From NCBI GenBank assembly GCA_905221605.1, contig CAJNDS010002368.1, forward strand, positions 455,001 to 519,000: a stretch of DNA of 64,000 bases, given 5' to 3'. Origin of the DNA: Symbiodinium natans. Lineage: Eukaryota > Sar > Dinophyceae > Suessiales > Symbiodiniaceae. The notes beneath the pieces are model-generated. The model worked only from the letters and a program-made list of their open reading frames with translations. It did no database searches and had not been told where the DNA came from. A program made the translations under genes and the position numbers. Below, piece after piece: positions 45,090 to 55,240 of the stretch; position 1 is the first letter of the stretch, and the number at the start of each line of letters is the position of its first letter.

Positions 45090-45948
45090 CTGCTGGAATT
45101 TAGGGTTTAGGGTTTAGGGTTTAGGGCTAGGGTTTAGGGTTGAGGGGTTCAGGGTTTAGGATTTAGTGGTTCAGGGGTTTAGGGTGATTCGGCTTCAGGG
45201 GCTTCAGGGGCTGGGGCTGGATGGCTTCGGCATGGTAGGGATTGAGCCTTGCAGGGCTTTGGGTTTGCGATTTTGGGATCCGGAGACGACTCTGTGATTC
45301 TGTAGGCTTTGGCCGGGCTCAAAAGGGGCCTGTGGGCGTTCCAGCCTGCCCAAGTTGTCGAGCTTGGGGGGGGGGGGGGGGGGGCGGGGGGTGACCAGGT
45401 GTAGCCTTTAGGGCTTTTGGGGGGGAGGGGGGGGTGGGAAACTCTATGTTGCCTAGGAATCAAGGGGTAGTAAGGTCAAGAGAGTCACAAGCAAAACCCT
45501 AAACCCTAGAACGTTTAAGTCCCCTATCCCCTCCGCTACCCTCAAAGCCTCCCCACATTTGCGTTTATATAGGGTTTGGCGTTTAGGGTGCCCTCTGGCT
45601 TTAGAGCTTCGTGCTCAAGGCTTTGGTGTTCGGAGATTCAAGGCACATGGGGTTAAAGTTTAGGGCGTCTCCCGAATAGCACAGCCCTGAAAGCTCCCCA
45701 CGCTGCCTCACCGAGGACGGGCCGGCCTGGCAGGGCTACTGGGGGGGATCAACTAGATGCTAGGGCTTCTCATTAGGTTTTAGGGTTTAGGGTGATCTGG
45801 GGCTTTGGGTTTTGGAGGAGGCGGATGTTGAGTTTACACGATTCGCTTCTTGGGGGAGGGGGGGAGGAGGCAGTTCTTCACGACGCCTAAACCCAAAACC
45901 CAAAACCCAAAACCCTAAACCCTAACCCGAGACCCTATACCCTTATAA

Positions 45949-46098
45949 ACCCTAAACCCTAAACCCTAAACCAACTCTAAACCCTAAACCCTAAACCTTA
46001 AACCTTAATTAGACCTAAACCCTAAACCCTAAACCCTAAACCCTAAACCCTAAACCCTAAACCCTAAACCCTAAACCCTAAACCCTAAACCCTAAACT
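45949..46098. repeat. CCCTAAA array
   Basis: Long, mainly perfect run (46,015-46,098), ending at a candidate exon. Confidence 0.9.
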
Positions 46099-46101
46099 TC
46101 G

Positions 46102-46187
46102 TTAGGGCACTCGGCGGCCGATGCCTGTGGCATAGCTGCGGAAGCTCATCCGAGCCAGCTTCCATGCGGCGCCGGCAACGCCCAGGC
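46102..46187 (-). CDS. Candidate exon LGVAGAAWKLARMSFRSYAT...
   Basis: Entry TTTATGCAAG|; reads LGVAGAAWKLARMSFRSYAT plus GIGRRVP to TAA. Flanked by long CCCTAAA (low side) and TTTAGGG (high side) blocks. An in-frame ATG two codons before the proposed acceptor makes a short open frame an alternative. Confidence 0.4.
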
Positions 46188-47072
46188 CTTGCATAAAGGT
46201 TTAGGGTTTTAGGGTTTAGGGTTTGGGGTTTAGGGTTTAGGGTGTAGGGTGTAGGGTGTAGGGTTTAGGGTTTAGGGTTTAGGGTGCAGGGTTTAGGGTT
46301 TAGGGTTTGGGGTTTCAGGTTTAGGGGGGTTTAGGGTTCAGGGCCTTCACCCTGTTTAGCGTCTAGGGTTTAGGGTTTCTCCCAAATAAGGGGTACCCCT
46401 TTAAAAACTCCAAATAGAATAGACTCCCCTTCAAGGGACCCCCAAAAGGGTACCCCCTATTTTCGGAAACCTCCATGATTATAGGGTTTATAGGGCTTAT
46501 ATAGTAAGAGCGCTCATTAGGGTAGATGGCTTGGGGCTTGTAGGGCTTGTGGGGTTTAAGGGCTTGCAGTCTGGACGGCAGACAAAGGAATCCCAGGTGA
46601 GGTTGAGATTTGGTGAACCGTATAGGACCCGGAGAGGATCAACAAGCAGAAGGTCTAACTGAACTCTACAACCCTTGAGCCCCTAGTTAAACCCGAAACC
46701 CCAGAGCCTAGATAGGAGTAGATGTTGCGCGAACTTCGACCGGATTAAACGTACGGGGTGTACCTTCTGCTCTACTGACCTACAGCTTGGAAGCATTGCT
46801 ACCCTTTCTTCGAAAGGGTACCCTAATGCGCACTGAAGTCTGGGGCTTATGGGGTTTGCAGCCAAAAACCCCACAAAACCCTTAATACCCTAAAAAAGCC
46901 ATAAACTCCGAAAACCCTAGACACACTCCATGAAACCGTATACTCTCTGTAAACCCTCAACATACCCTTAACCCTAAACCCTTCCCTGGTTTCTGAGCAC
47001 CCTGGGCCACAACAGGTTAACCTTTCAATTATAGTAGGATTACATATACCCCGAAAGGTTCATGTTACCTAC

Positions 47073-47270
47073 CTAAACCCCTAAACCCCTAAACCCCTAA
47101 ACCCCTAAACCCCTAAACCCCTAAACCCCTAAACCCCTAAACCCCTAAACCCCTAAACCCCTAAACCCCTAAACCCCTAAACCCCTAAACCCTGAACCCC
47201 TAAACCCCTAAACCCTAAACCCTAAACCCTAAACCCTAAACCCTAAACCCTAAACCCTAAACCCTAAACC
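47073..47270. repeat. (CCCCTAAA)n then (CCCTAAA)n
   Basis: About 17 octamers followed by about 8 heptamers: a sharp switch of unit length in one array. Confidence 0.9.
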
Positions 47271-47346
47271 CTTCCTTCCGTGCCCCCGGGCCGAAGTAAG
47301 AGCTTCTCCAGCTGCTTGGATGGGGATGGGGCCCAGGATAGGCCAC
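47270..47346 (-). CDS. Candidate exon GLSWAPSPSKQLEKLLLRPG...
   Basis: Acceptor CTTAACTCAG|, two bases then 25 codons GLSWAPSPSKQLEKLLLRPG plus GTEGR, donor AGG|GTTTAGGG. The 17 bp at its entry are repeated at 47,713, so the 373-bp stretch between is a precise GT-AG unit lying between direct repeats. Confidence 0.45.
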
Positions 47347-47356
47347 CTGAGTTAAG

Positions 47357-47690
47357 GGTTTAGGGGGTTTAGGGCGTTTAGGGGTTTTAGGGTTTAGGGT
47401 CAGGGGGTTTAGGGTGTTTAGGGTGTTTAGGGTGTTTAGGGTGTTTAGGGTGTTTAGGGCGTTTAGGGTGTTTAGGGTGTTTAGGGTTTAGGGTTCAGGG
47501 GGTTTAGGGCGTTGAAGGGTTTAGGGTTCCGGGGGGTTTAGGGCGTTTAGGCTTTTTCAGGATTTAGGGGGTTGAGGGTGTTTAGGGTGTCCAGGATAGG
47601 GGCTTCCCCCCGGATGTGAAGGGACTGAAGGAGGGATCCCTAGGGTTTAGGGTTTAGGGTTTAGGGCTTAGGATTTGGGGGCTACTTCGG
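47357..47690. repeat. TGTTTAGGG / TTTAGGG mixed array between 17-bp direct repeats
   Basis: Includes a run of GTGTTTAGG units at 47,407-47,481. AGGCCACCTGAGTTAAG flanks it at 47,340-47,356 and 47,713-47,729. Confidence 0.85.
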
Positions 47691-48168
47691 TAGAGAGGGA
47701 CTATACAAGGACAGGCCACCTGAGTTAAGTGGTAAAAGGGGGGGACCCCTAGAATTTGAGGGTTTTCAGGGGTCTTGAAGGTTTTTAGGGTTTTCAAAGT
47801 TTTTTAGGTGCTAGGGTTTTGCAGGGTCTTTAGGCTGTTAGGGTCGGGTAATAGGGTCCCTATATACCTAAGTAGCCCCCCCCAAGAAAAGGCCTTATCA
47901 GGGTCCCTCCTTTGATCCCTTGAACCTGGCCGCCCACCGGATGGACACCTAAGTCCCGGTTGGGGTTAGGGTTTAGGGCTTAGGGCTTAGGGTTTAGCTC
48001 CCCTCCCCCAAGACCCTGATGATTATGGCTTTGTTAGCCCCCCGTAAAAAAACCTACTCGAAGGCTCAACGGTAGTGATACAAGTAGGATTACACGTGGC
48101 CTGACATGCGATTGCAGCGCTCACCCTAAATCCTACACCCGAAGCCCTAAACACGCCACACTGCGGAC

Positions 48169-48336
48169 TTAGTCAACACATGCCTTGATAGGAAGCGCCC
48201 AATCAGTGTGCTCAATCATGATGAGCATCACGGTCACAATGATTGCCATGAAGTCGTGCGCCTCGAACATCACCGGACGCCGTGATGTCAGCGTCGTGCC
48301 GTCTGACATAAATCTGTAAGCTGGTGCGGCCTCCAT
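48169..48336 (-). CDS. Candidate 55-aa coding piece with one membrane helix
   Basis: Open from ATG to TAA: MEAAPAYRFMSDGTTLTSRR, then PVMFEAHDF, a hydrophobic stretch MAIIVTVMLIMI, then EHTDWALPIKACVD. One membrane-spanning helix is plausible. The upstream side is a remnant family-1 element. It could be a terminal exon entered at CATGGAG| or TTACAG|. The longest uninterrupted host frame without repeat bias in this part. Confidence 0.5.
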   Translation of the reverse strand: MEAAPAYRFMSDGTTLTSRRPVMFEAHDFMAIIVTVMLIMIEHTDWALPIKACVD

Positions 48337-49083
48337 GAGCCGTCAAGTAGGGGTTTAGGGTTGGTTTTTGGGTTTAGGGTTTAGGGCTTGGGATTTATGG
48401 CGTTGGGGTCGTGAAGATAAGGCTAGTGCTTCCGCGATTCATGCCAGAGCCTAAGTGAACAACTAATCACCTCGATCATGCCCTCATACCCTTTCTACGA
48501 CATCAGAATGAAGCGGCGCAACCCCAAAAAACAGGGCTCACAGAGCCCCAACATAAGTTTGGGACACCTAACATAAACCCTTAACCATAAACCCTAAACC
48601 CTGAGCGCTCCGAAGCCCTATCAAGCCTTCAGTCCACCCCTACACCTCAGAGCCTTACTCGGGTTTAGGGTTCAGGGCTTGGGGTTTGGGGTTTAGGGGG
48701 TTTAGGGGTTTAGGGACTAGGGGGCTCAGAGTTTCAAAGTTAGGGTTGAGGGACCCAAAACACCGTACCCTCAAAGCCTGAGACTCAAACCCCAGACTCG
48801 GGCTGCGACGGTGAGTCGATGTCGTGGGCGTGGGTGAGCGAGGGGCGCCTCCATTGGGCTTTAAAGGGTTTTGGAGGGTTTTAAAGGGTTTATCGGGTTT
48901 TGAGGGTTTACGGGGCTTTTGGAGTTTTAAGGCTTTATGGGTTTTGGTGGTGTATAGGGTATGGTTTGTGGGGTTTTAACGGTTTTTAGGGTTTATAGGG
49001 TGTGTAGGGTTTATGGGGTTTGTAGGGTCTATGGGTCTATAGGGCTTATCAGCTTTAAAGATTACCAAGCACTCTGTCAACAC

Positions 49084-49155
49084 CCCCGGGGTCGAACGTG
49101 AAGGGTGAGCAGGGGGGTTAGGTCGCTGAAGCCGCTTTTCTCGAAGACTGCTCGC
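49084..49155 (-). CDS. Candidate exon abutting a family-4 element
   Basis: Acceptor GACTACTAAG| is the end of the family-4 element. 23 codons RAVFEKSGFSDLTPLLTLHV plus RPR; donor CGGGG|GTGTTGAC. Confidence 0.4.
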
Positions 49156-49230
49156 CTTAGTAGTCCAGTAACCATATTGTAATACGGGTACCCTTTCTTG
49201 GTTGGTTACTTTTTAAGGGAGCCCAGAACC
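49156..49230. mobile_element. Family-4 element, diverged copy
   Basis: Shares TAGTCCAGTAACCATATT, GGGTACCCTTTCTTGG and TTACTTTTTAAGGGA with the 43.7-kb copy. Its minus-strand end serves as the acceptor of the 49,084-49,155 candidate exon. Confidence 0.45.
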
Positions 49231-50100
49231 AACAAAAAGGGTCATGCGAAACTATCGAACCCTCAACCCTAAACCCGCTTTTTGGATTTTTGGGCTCCTG
49301 GCTTCTTGTGGATGTGCTCTTGGACCAGTGGTGTGCCGTATCCCAATGGTCTCTCACTGTTTTGGGGTCCATGCTGGCATATTTAGGGGTCAACATCGGG
49401 CTTAACCCATTCGGGTTTGAAGGGACTACAGTAGGTTGGTTTGGGGTATTTCACTAGGTATGACACATGCCTAGACATACGAGCTCAAGGATGTCACTGG
49501 CCTTAGGGCATTTAGAACATCGGGAATTAGGTAGGGCTTAGGGCTCTTCATTCAAAACCCTAAGCCCTAAACCCTAAACCCCAAACACGAAACCCTAAAC
49601 CAAGGGCTTTAAGGATTACCGGGCTTTTCGGGGTTTCAGGCTTCAGGTTCTGGAGCTTCGGGGCTTTTGGGGTCTGGGTCTTCAGGGCTTTAGGAGTTTC
49701 GCGTTTAGGGTTTAGGGTTTAGGAGTTTCGGGTTCAGGGTGTGTGGTGTTGAACATCGGGTTATATGGTCAGTTCTCTACATTGTATCCCTTTTGCGGGT
49801 CTTTACTATAAGGCGGCCCCTGAGAACTCACCATAAAGTTTTTTTTGCCGGGTGGTTTCAGGGGTTTAGGGAATAGGGTTTAGGGCTTTTTCCGGGGGGG
49901 CGGGGGGGGGGGGGGGGTTAGGCAGGGGAATTGGGGTTTAAGGGTTTAGGTTTAAGGGTCTGGGGAGCTCAGGGTTTTGTGGGTTAGGGAGCTTTCAGGT
50001 GTTTTTAGGGGGTTCATGGGTTTAGGGCTTGAGGGCTTTGGGGGCTTTAACCCTAAACCCTAAACACTAAACCCTTAACCCTAAACCCTGAACCCTAAAC

Positions 50101-50214
50101 CCCCTTTTTGGCCTTCCATGCCCTAGCAGAGCGGCATGGCAGCGCGAAAGCCATCGCTTCTCAAAGTGGACATGGGCCACTTTGCCGGACACCCGAGGCA
50201 TCGACTCGGTTACC
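50101..50214 (-). CDS. Candidate exon VSGKVAHVHFEKRWLSRCHA...
   Basis: Entered at ACGCAG|, 37 codons including SGKVAHVHFEKRWLSRCHAA, donor GGGG|GTTTAGGG from the repeat. Just upstream another frame reads NELSREVAPQTQ to a |GGTAAC donor, so this island may hold two exons. Confidence 0.4.
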
Positions 50215-50342
50215 CTGCGTTTGCGGTGCTACTTCCCGGGACAGCTCGTTGCTTGTTAAAGAGCTCCCTTTGAATAGCCTTAAACCCTAAACCCTAAACC
50301 CTAAACCCTAAACCCTAAACCCTAAACCCTAAACCCTAAACC

Positions 50343-50454
50343 CTATAAGGTCCAGAGGACTTGGGTGCCTTTGCCTACCCCGTGCACGCCTTCGGTCCCA
50401 AAAAGGCCGAAGGTGGGCGTGCCAGTTGCGTTTAAGAGCAAGACCCCCGAAACG
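50343..50454 (-). CDS. Candidate exon ...ATGTPTFGLFGTEGVHGVGK...
   Basis: The acceptor TTTAG| is the telomere-like repeat itself. 36 codons to a TAG; an earlier donor GGG|GTAGGC is also possible. Contains an inverted repeat over CTTCGG/CCGAAG. Confidence 0.35.
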
Positions 50455-50924
50455 CTAAACCCCAAGTAGGGTTTAGGGTTTAGGGTTTAGGGTTTAGGGT
50501 TTAGGGTTTAGGGTTTAGGGTTTAGGGTTTAGGGTTTAGGGTTTAGGTTTTAGGTTTTAGGGTTGAGCCTTTAGGAGGTTGCGGAAGGGGGCTTGTGCAG
50601 CGGTCCTCGTACGATCCAGGATCACAAACCCCAAACCTCATAAAACCACCAACCTCTAAACCCCAACCGCTAAGTCCCTAAAACCCCCAAAGCTAAACCC
50701 CTAGACTCTAAGTGCCTAAATCCCGAAAGGCTCCCCAAGCCCCCTAAACCCGCCGCCCCCCCCCCCCCCCCCTACTGATTACCTGCCCTACACCCCCCTC
50801 CCCCCCCCTACCCCCCACCCCCAACCCTGCAACCCTCAACCCCAAACCCTAGACCCTCGACCCTAAACCCCTCGGTTTAGGGTTTAGGGTTTAGGGTTTA
50901 GGGTTTAGGGTTTAATCCCCCCAC

Positions 50925-51016
50925 TAAGAAGGCCCTTCTTTTCCGGGGGCGGCTGCGCATTGCGCGAAGCGCGCATCTGGGGCTCCAAAACCTCCTTGGA
51001 GCGCTGCTCTGGCAAT
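50925..51016 (-). CDS. Candidate exon LPEQRSKEVLEPQMRASRNA...
   Basis: Entry CCCTAAG| comes from a degenerate telomere unit; 30 codons; donor CTTA|GTGGGG. Here the flanking repeats are reversed relative to most islands (G block on the low side, C block on the high side). Confidence 0.35.
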
Positions 51017-51241
51017 CTTAGGGACCCTAAACCCTAAACCCTAAACCCTAAACCCTAAACCCTAAACCCTACACCCTAAACCGGGGTGTAGGGCTTAGGG
51101 TTGAGGAAGTTTAGCCAGTTTAGGGCTTAGGGTTGAGGGTTGGGGAAGCTTCGCAAGTTTAGGGGTTAGGGTTTAGCAATTTAGGGTTTAGGGTTTAGGG
51201 CTTTCGAAGGTTGTAGGGACTCTGCTTCAGCCCGGCTTATC

Positions 51242-51313
51242 CTTCTGCAGAGCAGCGGTTGGCAAAGACTTTGACATCACTGGCGCATTGTGCAGGGTCT
51301 GGTAACCACGGGC
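51242..51313 (-). CDS. Candidate exon PWLPDPAQCASDVKVF...
   Basis: Acceptor TTGTAG|, 23 codons PWLPDPAQCASDVKVFANRC plus SAE. Exit is either a GA donor (GAAG|GATAAG, a type used by dinoflagellates) or a TAA stop one codon later. It lies beside an (ATT)n microsatellite. Confidence 0.35.
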
Positions 51314-51374
51314 CTACAACTTTACTTGTTGTGATTACCGGTATTATTGCCGTTATCATTATGATTATTATCAG

Positions 51375-51424
51375 AGCAAAATTTGCTGTTAAAATTATTA
51401 TTATTATTATTATTATTATTATTG
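51375..51424. repeat. (ATT)n microsatellite
   Basis: A near-perfect run of about 13 ATT units beside a candidate exon. A sister triplet array, (ACA)n, is at 53,423-53,485. Confidence 0.9.
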
Positions 51425-51612
51425 TCATTCTTACTGTGTTGTTTGTTGATGTGAATCCTAACGCTATCATTTCTGGTAGCATTCTGGTGTTGTCTTGCGT
51501 GTTTGTGTCTCCAAGGGATTAAGATGCGTTGAAGCAACACATCCTTTGTGTGGCTTTGACTCTCGGTGGAGCAACTCCAAGCCCAAGCCCTGTGAAGTTT
51601 AGAAGCCTAGAA

Positions 51613-51711
51613 ACCCAAACCCTAAACCCTAAACCCTAAACCCTAAACCCTAAACCCTAAACCCTAAACCCTAAACCCTAAACCCTAAACCCTGAACCCT
51701 AAACCCTAAAC
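51613..51711. repeat. Perfect CCCTAAA array
   Basis: About 13 units. Other clear arrays of this type: 17,703-17,767; 39,785-39,850; 50,282-50,345. Opposite-strand runs: 39,250-39,345; 50,468-50,545; 54,177-54,250; 59,340-59,415. Confidence 0.9.
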
Positions 51712-51756
51712 CTTTTTGAGAAGCACAAAAAAGCAACGCTAGACCCTAAACCCTAC

Positions 51757-51797
51757 TGGAGATGTCAGAGGCAGGACCGCTTAGAAGCCGCGAGACT
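51757..51797 (-). CDS. Candidate micro-exon VSRLLSGPASDIS
   Basis: Acceptor CGCCTGCCTGCAG|, 13 codons, donor TCCA|GTAGGG leading into telomere-like repeat. Phase does not match 51,960, so it need not be its direct neighbour. Confidence 0.3.
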
Positions 51798-51959
51798 CTG
51801 CAGGCAGGCGGGACGGAAGGGGCGGAGTGGGCGGGCACTGGAAATCGTTTCGGGTTTAGGGTTGAGAGTTTAGGGCTCAGGGTTTGCGGGTCTATGGGGC
51901 TTGTAGGCTGAATAGGGCTTGTGCTTGCAAGTAGACCCCTGAACCCCGTGCGGAGCAAC

Positions 51960-52024
51960 CACGCGCCAGCTCCGTCGGTGCAGCTGCAGACAGATCACTT
52001 CGGCCTTGAAGTGGAGTCCGACAG
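51960..52024 (-). CDS. Candidate exon VGLHFKAEVICLQLHRRSWRV
   Basis: Acceptor CGTTCCCAG|, 21-codon open frame, donor CGTG|GTTGCT. No family recognised. Context is a 65-bp GC-rich island. Confidence 0.35.
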
Positions 52025-52447
52025 CTGGGAACGTTCTCATCTGAGGCTGCTAGGAATAACCGTCTAAGGGTAGTTACTTGGTCCCTTGGAAGGAGACCCT
52101 ATTTATATCTCTTTAAAGTAGCCTGTACTACCCAAGGGCCCATATTCCAGAACGCCTTTAAAAGAGTTAAGACCATATTGACCATATAGCTACCCTTTTG
52201 ATCAACTGGCGGCCGATCCTCGAATAGCCGTCTCTCCTAAAAACCAACCACCTTAAACCCTAGGGTTCCCTAGGGTTTTAGGTTTAGGGCCTAAATAGGG
52301 CTTACTGCCCCAAAAAAAACCCGTGATCCCTTCAACCCTAGACCTCCCAAACCCTGAAACCTGCCGGGGTTTTTAGGGTTTCAGGTTTAGGGCCATCGGG
52401 TTGTGGCTTGGGTTATCTCTCTTCAGCAGGTGAGGTCAGCGGTATTT

Positions 52448-52614
52448 TCAGCGGCCACCCTCACGGAATCCGGGTGCTCTCACTGATCTTGCAACGCCTC
52501 CCAGATGATTCCCGGGTGTCGGGTTGAGGGTAGCATAGGCCTGGAGACTAGCGCTACTGTTACTACGAGGAATTCGTGCTGGGCCTGAAGCTTCCAACCC
52601 TGAGCCAAACCCTA
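52448..52614 (-). CDS. Candidate exon, 55 codons, downstream of an introner-like intron
   Basis: Longest frame of the series: VGFGSGLEASGPARIPRSNS...NHLGGVARSVRAPGFREGGR then TGA. It enters directly after the 109-bp family-1 intron (52,615-52,723) and the frame runs on from the upstream piece (G+TA gives Val). It may end earlier at GGATTCC|GTGAGGG. Confidence 0.5.
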
Positions 52615-52730
52615 CTTGGTTCATGGGTAGTTATAAATGGGTTCTGCGTAGGGGAAACTAGAGTTATAACTCTCTAGAAGCTTATTCAGGGCACTCTAGC
52701 CCTACTTATAACTACCCACGAACCTCCGAG
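52615..52730 (-). mobile_element. Family-1 element forming a 109-bp intron
   Basis: Termini CTTGGTTCATGG and CCACGAACCTCCGAG, TA on the low side. Intron 52,615-52,723 on minus; the frame is kept from GVKFFLG into VGFGSGLEAS. Confidence 0.55.
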
Positions 52731-52808
52731 GAAAAACTTGACTCCCTGAAGCCCCAAACGCAAAGCGCAGCAACGAACACGATGCTCACCAAGACTGCAC
52801 GCCCATCA
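52724..52808 (-). CDS. Two candidate micro-exons upstream of the 52.6-kb intron
   Basis: 52,790-52,808 (DGRAVL) ends at TTG|GTGAGC. 52,724-52,745 (GVKFFLG) is entered at GGGGCTTCAG| and ends at GGAG|GTTCGTGG. The space between is only 44 nt. Read without that splice, the frame hits a stop after the family-1 intron. GVKF resembles the GVKFLEDF bases just before the 53.2-kb exon. Confidence 0.35.
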
Positions 52809-53048
52809 CTGCGGGGCTCATGCTTAGAGGGTTCAATGGGTAATGATAAGTCGGGTTATAGGTACCCTGACTTAACAAGGTTAAACCCTTGACACCCTCA
52901 ACCTCCTAACCCCCAAACCCCCTAAAAACCCCTAAACCCCCCCCCCCCCCTAACCCTGGGAACTCCCCAAACCCGTAGAACCCTCCCCAGCCATGAACAA
53001 CGAATTAACAGACCGCAAAAGTTGTAGGAAGAGTACACATGTTCCTGC

Positions 53049-53154
53049 AGATCTTTTGTTTGCTTCCGCCCCGCGTTCGCAAGTTCATCAGTATGGAGCA
53101 TAGATCTTTTGTTTGCTTCCGCCCCGCCTTCGCAAGTTCATCAGTATGGAGCAT
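53049..53154. repeat. 53-bp tandem duplication over a stop codon and 3' flank
   Basis: Two near-identical 53-bp units beginning AGATCTTTTGTTTGCTTCCG, at 53,049 and 53,102, differing by about one base. On the minus strand each carries ..PY-TGA and the start of a 3' UTR. Confidence 0.85.
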
Positions 53155-53191
53155 AGCCCTTGCCGTAGCCACCACCGAAGTCCTCGAGGAA
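53141..53191 (-). CDS. Candidate terminal exon of a second Gly/Tyr-rich gene
   Basis: Reads FLEDFGGGYGKGYAPY and stops at TGA. The last codons, the stop and the following bases are duplicated as a 53-bp tandem (53,049-53,154). Similar in style to the terminal exon at 54,291 and perhaps a tandem paralogue. Confidence 0.45.
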   Translation of the reverse strand, partial: FLEDFGGGYGKGYAPY

Positions 53192-53210
53192 CTTGACGCC
53201 GTTTTTTTTT

Positions 53211-53272
53211 TTTTTTGGGGGGGGGGGGGGGGGGTGGGGGGTGGTGGGAGGGGGGGGGGGGGGGGGGGGGGT
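53211..53272. repeat. T14 followed by long G runs
   Basis: Poly-T then about 55 bp almost all G. Similar homopolymers: 6,867-6,888; 9,843-9,870; 31,340-31,372 (C); 42,163-42,181 (C); 45,366-45,384 (G). Confidence 0.9.
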
Positions 53273-53422
53273 GATTTTGATTTTCAGACAGCAGCAGTTG
53301 CAACAACCGACATTAGCCTAAACTAGCGTTTGGCCATGATCTGATGGGCACGCGGTTGGGGTCCAGGTAGTCAGACATCTCCTACGAATTCCTTCAGAAC
53401 CCCCCCCCCCCAAAAAAAAAAA

Positions 53423-53485
<63 letters not shown>

Positions 53486-53865
53486 AAAAGAATGTATTCT
53501 TCCTTGTTAAGGGGAATATAGGGATATAGGGATTCTTGTTTTTTGTTCTTTTGAGGTTCTTAAGCAAATAGCAGTCTCAGACATCAAGCACCGAGTCCTG
53601 GAAGCTTGCGCATGGGACCGGGGGGCATGGTTTTAGTTTTGAGGGTTCAGGGTTTCGGGGGGTTAGAGAGTTTAGGGTTTAGGGTTTAGGGTTTAGGGTT
53701 TAGGGTTTAGGAATTTAGGGTGTAGTGTTTAGGGTTCAGGGCTGAAGTTGGGGGAGTTTAAGGCTCAGTGCTGCTAAGGTTTGGGCTTGGTTCCCCAACT
53801 TCGGAACAGGGATGGCGACAAGCTGTAGCAAGACCTACACCCTAAACCCTAAGCCCTAAACAATA

Positions 53866-53995
53866 ACCCTCCCTCCCTCCCTCCCTCCCTCCCTTCCTCC
53901 CTTCCTCCCTTCCTCCCTTCCTCCCTTCCTCCCTTCCTCCCTTCCTCCCTTCCTCCCTTCCTCCCTTCCTCCCTTCCTCCCTCCCTCCCTCCCTA
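53866..53995. repeat. CCCT/CCTT polypyrimidine mirror-like tract
   Basis: (CCCT)n, then (TTCCTCCC)n, then (CCCT)n: about 130 bp with pyrimidines only on +, roughly mirror-symmetric, able in principle to form triplex DNA. Confidence 0.85.
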
Positions 53996-54290
53996 AACCC
54001 TAAACCCTAAACCCTGAACCCTGCACCCGAAACCCTGAACCCTAAACCCGAAACCCTGAACAGATTTTTCTTGATGCAGAAATCGTCTTGACTCCAAAGG
54101 CAGCCGACATTACAACTCGACCCAAAGAAGCTCTGAATGTTCAGAGCTGAGGGAGTTGAGGGAGTATAGGCCAGTATAGGGTTTAGGGTTTAGGGTTTAG
54201 GGTTTAGGGTTTAGGGTTTAGGGTTTAGGGTTTAGGGTTTAGGGTTTAGGGCTGCTTGGACATCGGATCCCTTCTCCCCCCAAAGACGGA

Positions 54291-54329
54291 TCACGCCCAG
54301 CACTCCTTGCCACCTCCCTTGCCATAGGC
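54291..54329 (-). CDS. Candidate terminal exon AYGKGGGKECWA-stop
   Basis: Acceptor CACTGAG| followed by 12 codons AYGKGGGKECWA and TGA. Composition matches the Gly/Tyr-rich exons upstream. Phase differs from the exon at 55,143, so at least one exon between them is missing from this list. Confidence 0.4.
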   Translation of the reverse strand, partial: AYGKGGGKECWA

Positions 54330-55142
54330 CTCAGTGTAGGGTTTAGGGTTTAGGGTTTAGGGTGGGTTTGGGGTTTGGGTTTGGGGTTTGGGGTTTGGGG
54401 TTTAGGGTTTGGGGAGTTTAGGGTTTAGGACGAGTTTCGGACGCTCTTGCGTCCGAAACTGCGGGTTTATGTTATTGCCACCCGCCAAGCAGACAGTGTC
54501 TAGGGTTTAGGGTTTTTAGGGTTTAGGCTTTTAGGGTTTTGGGTGTTAGGGTCAAAGGGTTTAGGGTTAAAGGGGTTTAGGGCTCAAGGTTTAGGATTTT
54601 TAGGGCTTGGGAGAGTTTAGGGTCAGTATGTAGAGATCCTTCTTGAATGAGCCTAGATCCAAAAAGCGCGGTCAAATCGCAGCTTTTGCTGCTGCACACC
54701 AAACTGACCCAAATACGGCAATCCAACCCTAAACTGCCCTAACCCTAAAACCTGATAACCCTAAACCCGAAACCGCCTAAACCGCCTAAACCCTAAACCC
54801 TAAAACCTTAGAGCCTGGACTCTACAACCCCAAGACCCTCGACCCGAAACCCTAAATCCTAAACCCCAAACCCTAACCCAGGGGATGCCAGAGGTTGGCG
54901 GGTTTTGTGTGAGGGGTTTAGGGTTTAGGGTTTAGGGTTTAGGGTTTAGGGTTTAGGGGGTAGTTTTTGCAGGTCCAAGCCCTGAACCCTAAACCCTACA
55001 AGCTTGACGCGTTAAAATGGCTTCAAGGGGTTCAGCTGGGGGCGTGTTTTCCATTTGTTCTTCCCTGTCCTGCTTTACAGCTGCTTCTCTGAACCCTAAA
55101 CCGCCTAAACCCCTAGTTTATGGTTTAGGGTGTAGGGCTTAC

Positions 55143-55240
55143 CATGCAACTCCAGTCTCTCGCCTGTCTTCACGTCCGTGCCTGTCGCCATCTTGTGCCC
55201 GTCCGCCGCGTAGTACCAAGTCTCTAGGTCATCGTCTCCG
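55143..55240 (-). CDS. Candidate exon after the Gly/Tyr repeat
   Basis: Entry TGGCCTGAG|C; 32 codons containing GDDDLETWYYAADGHKMATG, then DVKTGERLELH; donor CATG|GTAAGCC is a strong match. The frame is open further upstream (GEEIPPGHRQGLLLGLS), so the acceptor could lie earlier. No known domain recognised. Confidence 0.5.
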
